This document shows, one piece after another, positions 1 to 12,500 of a DNA stretch of 64,000 bases (positions are counted from its first letter, which is position 1; the number at the start of each line of letters is the position of its first letter). Position numbers and translations under genes: made by a program. This stretch comes from Galbula dea. Its lineage: Eukaryota > Chordata > Aves > Piciformes > Galbulidae. The stretch is from assembly GCA_013399015.1 (NCBI GenBank), contig VWZX01001934.1, forward strand, positions 38,416-102,415, given 5' to 3'. The notes beneath the pieces were generated by a model. It did not search any database, was not told the DNA's origin, and saw only the letters and a list, made by a program, of their open reading frames with translations.

Positions 1-511
1 AAGAAATTGGTTTTCTGCTTTGAGAAATCAGAAGCTTTAAAAAAAATTCCCTGGCCTTGGTTTTGAAGTGAGTGGCAGCACTCAGCAGCTTTGGTCCTCC
101 CTGGCAGCTCCCCACCTAGCTCTGCTGCCTGTGGTCACTCCACCCTCGAGGGAGGGACTGAGGAGTTGGTCCCCAGCAGTGCTGGCAGAACAGGATGGGG
201 CTCTGCTGAGCACCTGGCCATTCAAAAACACTCTCCTCATCAATCAAGTCAATCACCATCCATCATCCATTCCCAAAGCTTTTTGGTTTGCTAGAGCTGA
301 ACGTTCCTGCCCCAAGGGGTTTCACTGGCTGAGAACCCCTCAGGGAGCCACAGCAGGTGCTGAGGGTGAAGCTGTCACCCTGCTGGGGAAGGTCCCAGCT
401 CCTCCACTGCCCTTGGCTCCACAGGTCGGTAAAGAATGGAAAGGTTGTGTCCTTCCCAAGGCACACGTTCAGGTAGAGAGGGGCTGAGCCTCACTGAAGG
501 GTGACCTCTCC
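1..511 (-). other. HELZ2 3' UTR / downstream flank
   Basis: Sequence directly downstream of the HELZ2 stop codon. I see no canonical AATAAA or ATTAAA on the minus strand before the window edge, so the poly(A) site is probably outside the window. No other gene is recognisable here. Confidence 0.5.
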
Positions 512-3500
512 TCACTGGGGGAAGGCTGGAGTCCTCCTCACCAAGATCCTCTGGGCTGCAGTGGAGCAGTTGCACTGTCTGTAGTGCTGCAGCAGTCTCC
601 TCCACAAAGGGCTGCACTCCAGCAGGTACTGGTTCCCTGCAGGCACAGGGATGGGGACAGTGGTTAGTGCTCAGCCAAGCCTTGGATGATGCCACCACAG
701 CTCCACTCCTACTTAACACTTCTAGCCTAAGGGTGCTCAATTACATGCAGGGAGAGACTCAGAGAATCACTGTGGTGGGAAAAGCCCTCTGAGATCAGCA
801 AGTCCAACCATCCCCACAACACTGCCATGCTCACCACTAAACCAGGGCCATAGCACACCCACACAGGGATGGTGACTCCACCTCTGCCCTGGGCAGCCTG
901 GGCCAATTCCTGATAACCCTCTGGGTGAAGAAATTCTTCCTAATATCTAGTCTGAACCTCCTCTGAGACAGATTGAAGCCATTTCCTCCTGTTCCTTGGG
1001 AGAAGAGCCCAAGCCCCACCTGGCTCCAGCCTCCTCTCAGGGAGCTGCAGAGAGCCAGAAGGTCTCCCCTGAGCTTCCTCTTCTCCAGGCTAACCAAGCC
1101 CAGTTCCCTCAGCTGCTCCTCACAACACTTGTGCTCTAGACCCTTCCCCACCTTCGTTGCCCTTCTCTGGCCACACTGCAGCATCTCAGTGTCCTCCTTG
1201 GAGTGAGGAGCCCAAAACTGCACCCAGGATTGGAGCTGTGGCCTCCCCAGTGCCCAGTCCAGGAGGACAACCCCTGCCCTAGTCCTGCTGCCACACTAGT
1301 GCTGCTCCAAGCCAGGATGCTGTTGGCCTTCATGGCCACCTGGGCACTCTGCTGCCTCATCTGCAGCCATTATTGACCAACATCCCCAGGTCTTTTTCTG
1401 CTGAGCAGCTTTCCAGCCACTCTGCCCCAAGCCTGCAGCATTGCAGGGGATGTGTCCTTCAGCCAGAGCTCAGGGACATCCCAGCTCCACTCTCAGTGCT
1501 GTCACACCTGTAAGCAGATTCCCTACCCAGCACAGCCCACACTGGTGGCATCAGGAGGAAAATAAGCAGTCAAATTCTGTTAGGAGAGAGACTGAGCATG
1601 CAAGTGACATGGACAGCATGGTCCAAACCAGAGGGTGAGGAAACCTCTTTAGATATGCTGCTCAGGAGCCATGCACCACCTCTGGCTGGCACAGATTGCC
1701 CAGAGATAGCCCAGTTGCAAGACCACAGAGAGTCTAAAGGGCAGAAGAATAAAAGCAAGCCCATGGGGTGTGCCACTTGGGATCTGCACTCCTCTCTCCA
1801 AGCCTCCTGTTCCCCAGCAGGCCTGTGCACACTCCCAGGACACTCACCTATAATGCAGAGTCCTTCCTGAGCTCGTGTGATGGCAACATTGACCTGGTTT
1901 GGGTTGGTAACAAACCCCAGGTACTTCTTCTGCCAGCTCTTGGTGGGCTTCACATCGATCTGGGAGCGAGGGCAGGAGCGTACAGTTGACAGGATCACAT
2001 ATTTCCACTCACTTCCTAGAAAGCAGAATGGAACCAGGTTTAGAAGGAAGCATCTGGCCACTCCTCCACCCCAAGAGACTCATTTCTCTACAGCAAGACC
2101 CACAGCAATGCAGCCACCACTTGGGTTTCTCCAGCTTTGGAGGCCATCAGGCTCCTGGTTGTTGCATCTCCCAAGTGCATGGGTTCTGGCAGTCCTCTAA
2201 CAGCCCCTTTGGACATCCTCCACCTTCCCTTCTCCAGCAGTCTCACCTTGCCTGGGCACTCCAGAGGCTTACCACAGGGTTTATTCCGAAGAGATATCAC
2301 CTAGGGATGCTTCCCCCATGGCTGGAGTGGCCCTGGGGTAGGATTTCCTCCAAGACTGTCTCCATAAGAAGTTGCTTCAGCCCTCGGGAAGGCAGGAGAG
2401 AGCAGAACCAACCCTTCCCTCTCCTGCCAGCCTTACCTTGACTCTTCATGATGGTGCAGACAGTCACCCCAACGACGCCTTCTCTCAGGAGGCTCTTGTT
2501 GATCTCGGCCACCTGGGCGTTGTAGGGGCTCAGGATGGCGATGTTCTCCGGCCGGATAGTGCCATCTAGTGCCAGCTGCTTCGCCAGCCTCACCTGCTGA
2601 GACCAGGGTCCTGCTCGTCTGGGAACCAGCCCTACAGCACCTTGCCCCCAGGGCAGCGATGGGGCCTGGCTGTGCTGCTCCCCCTGCTCTGGGTCATGCT
2701 TCCCTACAGCTGCCTCTGGCCAGAGGCACGGTGGTGAGCTCCAGACCCAAAGAGACACCTGGCAGATACTGCACCGCACAGGTCTTTATCCTATGTCCCA
2801 GAATCCCAGCATGGTGAGGGGTGGAAGGGATCTCGTCCAGACCAACCCTACTGCTCCAGCTGGGTCACCCACAGCAGCTTGCCCAGGGTCACCTCCAGCT
2901 GCCTTGGGAATCTCTCCACACAAGGAGACTCCACAGCCTCTCTGCAAAGCCTGGGCCAGGGCTCTGGCAGCCTCACACCAAACAAGTTTCTCCTGCTGCT
3001 CAGCTGGAACCTCCTGGGTTCCAGTTTGTGCCATATGACTCTCCATCATCCCTCCACCACCCCCAGAGTCTCCCTGCACAACATCCTCCTCCCTTTAGCA
3101 TCTCCAGCAACTCCCCAGGTCCCTCCTCACCGCCTCCTTCACTTCTTCTGCGTTAGCTTTGGAGTTCTCATTCCCTTCCTCAGTAGAAATGATGAGGCTC
3201 TGCTCCTTCCCCTCCACATGCCCAAAGATGATGGGGCAGCAGCTGTTATTTCTGTGGTAGAAGACACTGGGTCTACGGTTGAGGTGAGGCCACGTTTTCA
3301 GTCGCTTCTCATAGAACTCCTGGGATGGGAAGTCACAAATGCTTTTGTGCTGCCAGAGAGAAAGAGAAACCAAGGTCAACAGAAGCCACGGAACTTCTCA
3401 TTCTGCAGCATCTTTCTGGGCAGGCTCCACCTGCAAGGCCATTGTGCTGGCACCAGGCAAGGGGATCAGTCATGCTATGGGAGGGGAAAGCACTAGGAGG

Positions 3501-6500
3501 GAATATCTGTTCCCCAGTGGCTTGAGGCAAGTCCTGGCAGCAACATTTTCCACGCTGGAGAAAAGACAAAACCCTTGAGAAAGGTCTCACCATGCGGTAC
3601 TGGGTATCCAGCATCCACGCCTGACCCTGGTAGCGCTCAAAGAGAGAGGTCTCCATGCCAAGACTCTTGCAGAAGTCATTGTTGACCACAGGCTGCAGCT
3701 GCTTGTGATCCCCAAGCAAAACCACCTGGAACAAAGAGTGGACGCCTCAGCTATGAGGGTGGTGGCCCTGGTGAAGGCCATCAGCTCTTTGAAAGGCTAT
3801 TTGCCCATAAGGATTTGCTGCTCCTTATCTATGTTGTGGTTACAGCAACCACATGCTCATCGAGGACCACTAAAGATCCTGACCCAGACAATGCAGAGCT
3901 TGGTTCCCATCTGAGAGGAGAAAGACATCATGCAGTAAGTCTACTGAGACCTGCTCAGCGCTTCTTGACACATTAATACTTGATACCTGAGTCAGCATAT
4001 TCTCTGGTACCCTGTAAAGAAGGCCACCGAAACTCCAGCCACAGGACCACCCTTCCCTGGCAGAAAGCTAAGGGCAAGTTTAGAGGAGATCATATGAATG
4101 CAACTGTCTGAAGACAGAAAGCTGAGCAGAGAGGTGAGAAGATGCAGTAGTTCTCCACCATGGCTACAGCAGGTCCTACACCTCTGCTTTGTGTGAGATG
4201 AGCAGACAATGCACAGCTCATGCACCTAGTGAGGATGCTACTCCTGTTCTGCACATGCCTCTCTGTGCCTCGAGGTCTTCACTATAGTGAGCGTTACACC
4301 TCAGAGGAAAGGACTCCCTGAAGGCTGATGGACCATCAGAGAGATGCTACATACAACAACCTTAAAACCTGGTAAAACTTGGAAGAGCAGCGTGGTGGGG
4401 AGTGGAAGACAGGCAGATGTTTGACAGCACCCGAGATCCATCTTTGGAAGGGACTTACCTTCTCAGCACGGCTGTGGCTGACCAGGGGGATGAGGGTCTC
4501 GGGCTCCGTGGCCATGGCACACTCATCGATGATTACCTGCTTGACATTGAGCTTCTCCAGGGCAGGGGCAGAGGAGGCAGAGCACGTGCAGAGGATGACA
4601 TCGTGGCGCCGCAGCTCATGCTTACGAGCCCGTGACAGTATCTTTTTGTACCTGGTGGTCAATGAGGAAGACACCAGGTTAGGCACAAAGGAAACATCTC
4701 CAGGTTCCTCGTGTTGGAACCAGGCAGAGGTTAGACCCTGGCTCCTTCTCCTTCCAAGGATGGAGCTGATGTTCCCAGATAAGATCTTTGGATGGACACT
4801 GTGGGGAACTATGCTTTATGCTGAGCGCAACAGGGCTGGGGCTCAGGCTGGAGGCTGCCAAGTGTCACAAACACAGAATATGGTGGTGTCCATCTAGACT
4901 TTTGGTCCAGGTGGACAACAGCACCAGAGCAGAAGCCATGCTGAGGCTCTGCACTGTGCCACTGACCCTGAGCTAATCTGCTTTTATCATCATTCCAAAC
5001 ACACAGCTGATTCATCTGCCTTGATGTTCTCACCTCACCCCTTGGCTCGCCTGAGCCAGGACAAACTCATTGCCTTTCACACAGTCTATGAGCGTGTGTC
5101 AGCTGAGACCTACCAAGTAGAGCCCAGACCTCTTCTGGCAGGGAAGAGGTTGCTGCACTACACTCCTTCAGGCAGTGCTTCAGAGGTGGTACATGGCCAA
5201 AAACTCTCACCAGGGTCTCCTTCTACTCACTTCTCTGTTTCTTCTTCTGTTATCTCCTCTCTTCTCCTCATGCGAGCATCGAAGGCACAGATCTCCCTCC
5301 AGTGAGGGTTGGGTGGTCTCCGGATGCGATGATGCAGGATTATTTCACTGAAGAAAGAGTCAATAGGTAAATATTTCCCCCCCCAACACAGACCTAAGTG
5401 ATCTCTTCTACAGTGAAGGAGACCACACCTGTCTCCACGGAGAAACCCCTTGAGCTGAGGAAGTCACAGCCAGGCCGTTCCATCTTTATAAACCAAACAC
5501 TTAGTGCACCCTCAAGGGCACAAGATACAACCACTTTTCTTTAGCAGTTGCAAGCAGGAATGAAGTCTGAGACATTTAGAGCTGTTCAAAAGAGAGATGA
5601 CAACATCTAGGACCTTTTCCATGACCTGAGTTCCCTGACTGGCTGCTACTTTACACCTTCACTTCAGGAAACTAATTACAAAGCAGGTTAATGGTGCTGC
5701 TCCCCAGCAGTGGGGTGGAAACTACGTTTGCTCTGGCTTGTTCAGCTTTACTGCTGCAGGAAACATCTCTGCCCAGGTGCCCCCCCGGCCTGCAGAGCCA
5801 CCAGGTCCTACCTGAGCTGATGCTTTGGCTTTGCATCCCGCAAGCTTCTGCGGTAGAGGTGCCTGTTGCTCCCTGGGTATGGGAATTCCATCGCCTCAAT
5901 GGCCTCCCCGTAAACCCTCAGGGGTTTCAGGCTCTCTATCTTCATCAGCATCTCTGGGGAAGGAGAACAGATCTGCTCAGGCAGCACCAGGCACTGGCAA
6001 AGCTGAGAAAGCCCTTGGCCTGCGAGGAGGTGCCCAGCGTTTGCTGTGCACTTGGCCTCTTCTCCTCACCCTTTGCACATCAACCTCACCATCAGTGGTC
6101 CTCGCCCTGCAGTGAGGAGTCTGCTGTAAGGACCAGTCCTGCTTTATACCCCTCCTGCTCGTGGACACATGTCCTTCCTCCCACCAGCACAGGCCACTTC
6201 AGGGGCTTAAAATGGATAGTTACCAGCAACAACATCAACAGACTTGTTGGATGGGCCACAGTACAAGATGTACTTTTTCCCCACTGGCTCCTCTTTTTCT
6301 TCTCCTTCTTCAGAGGATGATGTTTGCTCCTCAGCACTCTCCACATTCAGCACATAGAACCAGTAGACAATGTGAGCTCCAACAACAGTTTTCCCTGTGC
6401 CTGGAAAGACAAGGAGGTTGCTGAGAACACTTTAACCATGACACCTGTGCTCTAGATCAGCATCCAGATGATCAGCCATGAAATAAAATCAGGAACTGCC

Positions 6501-9500
6501 TTGAGCAGCTGCGGCTGATGCCAACCCACACACTACCTTCTCCTGTCTCACCAAGGGGCCTATGGAAAGCAGCAGTTGAGCTCTAACCAGCCTTTCCTAA
6601 GGAAGCAGTATTTGTGCTCTCCCCTCCAGCCTTACCTGGTGGGCCTTGGATGACTGTGAAGGGTTTTCTCAGTGCAGTTAGAATAGCCTGGTTCTGACTC
6701 TGGTTAAGCCTCATGCGGCTGTAAGGATGCTCAAAGGAATTTCGCTGCAGGAGTTGGGATGTCACTGTTACAGGAAAGAGCCAAGAAAATAGGTTTAAAG
6801 GTTGCTGAATGCAGCACACAAGTGACTACACAGGAGGCAGCAGCAGGTACCAATCAGGGTCCATTTATGAGACCTCCTCAAAGTAATCAATGTCCCATGC
6901 CAAGATGTTCTACCAATGAGCCTTCCCTGTGAGTGAGTCCTGGGGATTAAAACAAGACCTGTGCCACTCTCCAGGAGGACATCCAATATCACCTTCACTC
7001 TGCCAGTGAAGTAGCTCCTCTTCTCCCCTTGGCAGGGGAACCTCCTGGGCTGGAAGTGTAAATCCTATGGCAAGGAGCCACAGAAGTTGCCAGGACACCT
7101 GCCTGGCCAAAGGGAAGTAGCCACAAGGTGAGAAAGGTGAATATCAGCACCTACCTCTTCTAGGAGGTTCATGGCCAAGGGCGATGCTTTTAGCAAGGTC
7201 AGAGGCATGCCTGAGCCTCCCAATTGCCCTTTCCTTCCGCCTGGCAGAGAGGGAAAAGGGAGAATGAGTGGAATGGAGCAGAGAGAGGTTAAAGTGCTCA
7301 CCTAGCTTTGTACAACTCTAGCTTGCTTATTCTTTCTCCTTGCTTTCAGGTTGCCTTAAATCCTTCTGCAAGGAACTTAAACCAAAAGAACTTTTTTGCA
7401 CCTGGGACTATTTCTCTCAACAGCCTGAAGAACTGAGCCTGCACAGATGTTGAGAGGAAGGAGCACAGCTTCTGTCCCAGCTCCATGTTATTACAGCCCA
7501 CCCCAGTTCATTGCATTAGCTGCCATTCCCCTCCCCCAACACTTACGATACCTAAGGGAGTACATTCCATCTGGGAAAAGCTCCAGCTGCCAGGGGTGCC
7601 TAGCAGTCCACGCTGGCTACAATGAGGGCAAAGGAGACATCAGCTCTGCTTTGTTTAGAGCAGATCTTGCTTCACAGTCACAAGGAAGGGGAATGATTGG
7701 GAAATCAGAGAGCTTCTGCTCAGCAAACCCTGATCCAGTGCTTGATGCTGCACTGAGACATTGCAGCAATCCAGTGACACCTGAAACATGCTCAGGGAGA
7801 TGTCCACACGGCACCTTCCACTATCTCCCCATTCTCAAAGTCAACCAGAAGAGCAAGAGGCTTTCTGGAGAACATCTTTGAGCAACGCTGCCATCCCCCA
7901 AAAGCATGCCACCAGCACGGCCACTCAGAACTGGGCAAAGAGGGATTTTTTCAGGGGGTCAGCCCAATCAGTGAGCAAAGCCTGTTGGGGAGCAGCATGG
8001 ACAAGTTAACCAGAGCACCACCACTAAGCCACACTTACACATCTGGCAGCATCTTTGGTATGAGCTCCACTGTGAACTTGGAAAGCGGGTGAGAGATTTC
8101 CATGGGGACTTTCTCCATAGCTGTATGGTGAATGTAAAAGTTGACGGTCTGCTGACCAGTCCTGTCTGACTTCTCGTTGTCACTGAAGTCTTCAGTGACC
8201 CCATGAGCCACCCAGGTGTAGGTAAGTGGATCAACCACAGGTTTGCCCTCTGACCTGCCCTTGTTAAGCAAAGTCAGATTCTGGAGGCTGCGGCTAAGGT
8301 GTTCCTCGTCGCTTTGAAAGCTCTGAAGCTTCAGCCCACCTAAGCGAATGCACAGATAACAGTTGCTGAAGTCCACTTCAATGGAGCACTCCTTCAAACA
8401 CTTTTTGTCTAGGGTGAAACTCCCTTGCAGCTGTCCTTTTCTTGTCCTTTGCCTTGCCCAGGTTATTTTGACGTCGTGGAGGACGATGGAGTCGTTCTCG
8501 GCCACCGCGCACAAGGCAGACTCCATGGCGCTCATCGGCATCCACACCTTGCAATAGTCCATGGCGTGCCTGTACCTGTCCTTGGAGGGCAGGCTGGCAT
8601 AGGCTGAGAAGCACTCAATTGGCTTGTCTGTGTGCTGCAGGCAGATGTCAAAGCCTGGTGTCACACACCACAGCTGCACGAAGGGCATCAGGAAGCCTCG
8701 ATGGACATCTGTGGCGAGCTGGAACTGCAGCGTGTCACCAGCGCTCAGCTCCATGGTGAGCTCCACGTAGTGCTTGCACTGGCTCTTCCTTACGCTGCCC
8801 ACGTGCCGCCAGTAAGGCTGCTCCATCTGCTGCAGCAGGCAGGCAGCGCTGTCGAAGTTCTCGCTCCTGATGGCTGCCAGCACACCTTGCCAAGTCTGGG
8901 TGCCTAACAGGGTGAGGCTGTGGTCACAGATATGTCCTTCCTGCAGTCTGTGCTCCATCAGCTTCTCTGCAGAGTACATCCTCCTCTTCCACATCAGCCT
9001 GATGCTGTTCCACTGCTCAAGGAACAGGGGCTGCTCTACCAGCTGAAGAGACCTGTAGTTAATTTTCTGGGGGTCTGGAAGGCTCTCTTTGTTCAGTGGA
9101 AACAAGACTTTGAAACCCTTGTTCACCCCTTCGATATCCACTACAAAGGCCACCTTCTGCAGAACTTGGTCCTTCAGCTGGCTGGCCATCTGCAGGCAGC
9201 GGGCTTTCTTCTCGTACATCGTCGCCTGGGAGTTCTTCTTGTTGAAGTCATGGCAGAGAAACTCAATGTCACCTGCAGAATAGACAATGGGCTTCTTGCA
9301 GATCACGGAATGAAGGTGCCGCTGGACCACGACGTCCACGTAGCGGCGGATGGGAGAGGAAGCCCAGGTGTAGGAGTTGACGTGCAGGGAGTAGTGACCC
9401 GCTTTTGACTGGACAGTGGAGTTGGAGCGACTGAAATAGGAGCGGCTGAGCAGCCTCCTGAACTCCAGGGCCACAGGGGCCAGTGTGGGGTGGATGTCAT

Positions 9501-12500
9501 CAGTCATGACAAGGTCTAGCATCTTGTGGATGTCGCGGACATTAGCAGCTGCCTGCAAGTGCTTCCAGATAGGGGCCAGGATACAGAAATCCACATTTTG
9601 AGAAGAGATTTGGTCAGGAGGCAGCTCTCCCAGGTGGTGCAAGAGATGAACGGACAAAGGAAGGAAGTGGCTGTACTTGTCCCTCATGTGTGATACCTGT
9701 TGAGGGCTTGGCTCGCACTGACACCGGAGAGGGGTGACATTTTTGGTGTCCTCCTGGTTGGTGAGGAACTCGGCCACAAAACTGTTGAACATGATCATCA
9801 ACTCCTCGATCATCTGATGGGACCCCCTGTTACCTGGGGAGCTTTCCTCATCCAGCCGCTCATAGAAACAATCCTCCTGCAGCCGACACTTCCGATGGAC
9901 CCTGGAGAAGTGATAAGCCACAGCTATGCAGTCCTCCAGGGTATCGAAACAAAGAGTCCCTGCTGCTCCCCTGTAGTGTTCCTTAATGCACAGCTCTGCC
10001 TCTTCATAGGACAGCTGCCTGTCCGAGCGGATCACAGAGATGGTGAAGACTCCCTTCAGCATCTCATCAGTCTCCTTGTCTATGGTGACAAACAAGGAGA
10101 TCACCCGACGGTCCTTCTCTGGCAGAAGGCTGCAGACATCTTCGCTGATGTGGGGTGGGAACATGCAGACAGGCTCCTTGTTGGGAGCGTAGTAGGTGAC
10201 ACCTCGCTTCTTTGCTTCCAGGTCCAAGGCACAGCCTTTGGGAATGACGCCAGCCACATCTGCAATGTGGATCCCAATCTCATAGAGACGCCCAAGATCC
10301 CTAACGCTGACAGCATCGTCCAAATCCCTGGCACCTTGGGGGTCGACAGTGAAGGTCGAGTAACTCCGACAGTCCCTCAGATTTTCCTTGGTGAGGTTTA
10401 GCTTGCTGCTGGAGGGGTAGTTAGCCGACTCCTCCATGACAGCAGCTGGGTATTTCTTCTCTAAATCATACTCCAAGTCCAGGATCTTTAAGCCATCTTC
10501 CAAAAACAATGCTGCATTCAGAACCTCTGTTACTACCCCCAAAGGGTAGTAGAACCCTTCCCGCCAGGCTATGACCTGGACGCAGAAGAACTTGCATCTC
10601 CTGGTATCCTGCCTGATATTCTCGCAGTGGACCACTCTGTACTGCCCATTGACGAGCCTGCGGACAGGAATGACGTTGGGTTTCTCCTTCAGCCCTGGGA
10701 CAAAGATCTTAGTGACAGTAGAATCGATGGGGATCATCACCCGGGGATCAAACTCATCCATCATGCAGATGAAGATCCGTTCTCTGTCGGCACGCTTGAA
10801 GATGCCCACCACCTTCCCCTGAGGGTGGTGGCTGCTGCCATCAGTGGTGCTGCTCTGCAAGATTTCCACCAGCACCTCGTCCCCGGTGAAGGCTGTGCCA
10901 CAGTTCACTCTGCCCTTGATCTGAATGGACATGGCGGGGGAGTCGTTGAGGGTGAAGGCAGAAGCTTTGTCAAAGCTTTCTTTGACCAGCTCGCATCTCT
11001 TGTACATTTGGGGGTGCATGTGCAGATACTGATGCATGAGCTGAGAGCTGAAGCTGACGTATTCCTGCCTGCCTTTCCACAGGTCTGAAGCCTCAGACTT
11101 GACGTTCAGCAGCCCTTCTTCGGACACCGTCACCAGCATGTTCTTATTCTCATCCAAGAGCTCCTGGAGAATAGGATCATCAAGATTCGTGCTCTCAGCC
11201 TCAGAACTGGAGGAATCCGTGTCACTGTCCTCCTCGTCCCCCTGCAGGCTCCTCCTGCTCCAGCTCTCCTTGTCACACGCAGCCTGTTTGATCTGGGCCA
11301 TGGTCAGGTTCTCCGGGGAGACGCTCCTCTTCTCAATGCACTGCTGGATGAAGTGCTTCCACACCTTGCTGCACTGGCCATGGGAGCACAAGGCCACGGC
11401 ATCCCCCACCGCGACAACCAGCGACTGGGCCCGGGTCATGATCGTGTTGAGCACCCTGACTTCGTTGAAGAACTCCAGGTGGTGGGAGGCTGAGACGCGC
11501 AAGCTCTCGCTGGTGTGGACCGTGCTGATGATGATGACCCGGAACTCCCGCCCTGCACCGGAGGGAACAAGGGAGAAGCCACTCATAGGAACCCAAGAGA
11601 GAAGACACTGTGCTGCTGCCACCCAGTGCTCAGCTCATCTATGGTGTGTTACGTGGATGTGAGCTGATGCAACCTCACTTGGCCGAGTTATGGGAGTTAC
11701 CTGATGTGAATAAAGCAGCTCTTGGGGATCATGAGGTCCTCCAGGCATGAACCAGGATGGACACCATGAGGCCACTACCACCCACACACCAGGAAGTAAA
11801 GGGCTGGGAGAAAGGCAGGACACTGGATCAGTGCAGCCGTGAGCGCTCGTGGAGCAGGATGGACGCCATGAGGCCACCACCACCCATGCAGCAGGGAGAG
11901 GAAGGGCAGTGTGGAGCCAGGAAAAAGGCATGGCACTGGACCACTGAAGTCAGGAGCACCCATGGAGCAGCCCCACGTGCCCAGTGCCACCAGCAGCCCT
12001 TGCCAGCCACTCCTCACAAACATGAGTGGAGTTGTCTGTGAATCCCAAATTCCTGGAGGAACTGAGGCTCTGGCAGGAATGAGAGCAAGAATCTTCTCCT
12101 CTGCTGAGTGCACCACAAAGGACAAACAGCAAGAGGCACCCTGGTGATTTCAGAGCTGGGAAGAAGCTGCAAAGAAAGGGTGTGGAGATGAGAAACACAC
12201 CCCAGGGGGTCAGTTATTCTCACCAGGAGGAGTCTCAGCTGCACAATAAAAATAAAAATAATAATAAAAGCGTGGATGAGTCACAAACCAAGGCTCTGAG
12301 GACAAAACCAGCCCCAGCTCTCTCCCACCATCCAGAACAGCAGCTCCTTTAGCGAGCTGCTGGGTGATTTTTCACTGTGACTGGTACCCACAGGCCATCC
12401 TGGTTTCAATTCCCTTCTGGTACTTGGAAGTCCACGTGATTCACACATGCTCAAGTCCTTGGGATTGCACTGACAGGGATTTCACCCTCCCACAAAGCAA

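Larger units (their letters stand above)
512..7599 (-). other. HELZ2: HELZ2 exons 9-20: second UPF1-like helicase module and C terminus
   Basis: Twelve short exons. Walker A QGPPG/TGKT is split across exons 11 (6636-6764) and 12 (6224-6400). Exon 12 has an acidic insert (EEGEEKEEP). Exon 15 (4459-4651) carries motif II IIDECA, exon 16 (3591-3725) LLGDHKQLQP and LDTQYRM, exons 18-19 the motif V/VI region (IMKSQGSEWKYVILSTVRS, NVAITRAQEGLCIIG). The last exon (512-636) encodes about 41 residues and ends LVRRTPAFPQ followed by TGA at 512-514. Exon 9 has two competing donors: only the one giving an end at 7552 keeps the frame. All core helicase motifs are present. Confidence 0.93.

Noticed and set aside
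5691..6320. Plus-strand 209-codon frame
   Set aside because: It spans HELZ2 exons 12 and 13 in antisense and has no recognisable domain.
8920..11662. Plus-strand open frames of 150-230 codons opposite HELZ2 exon 8
   Set aside because: Antisense shadows of a real 3.5-kb coding exon, with no independent motif.
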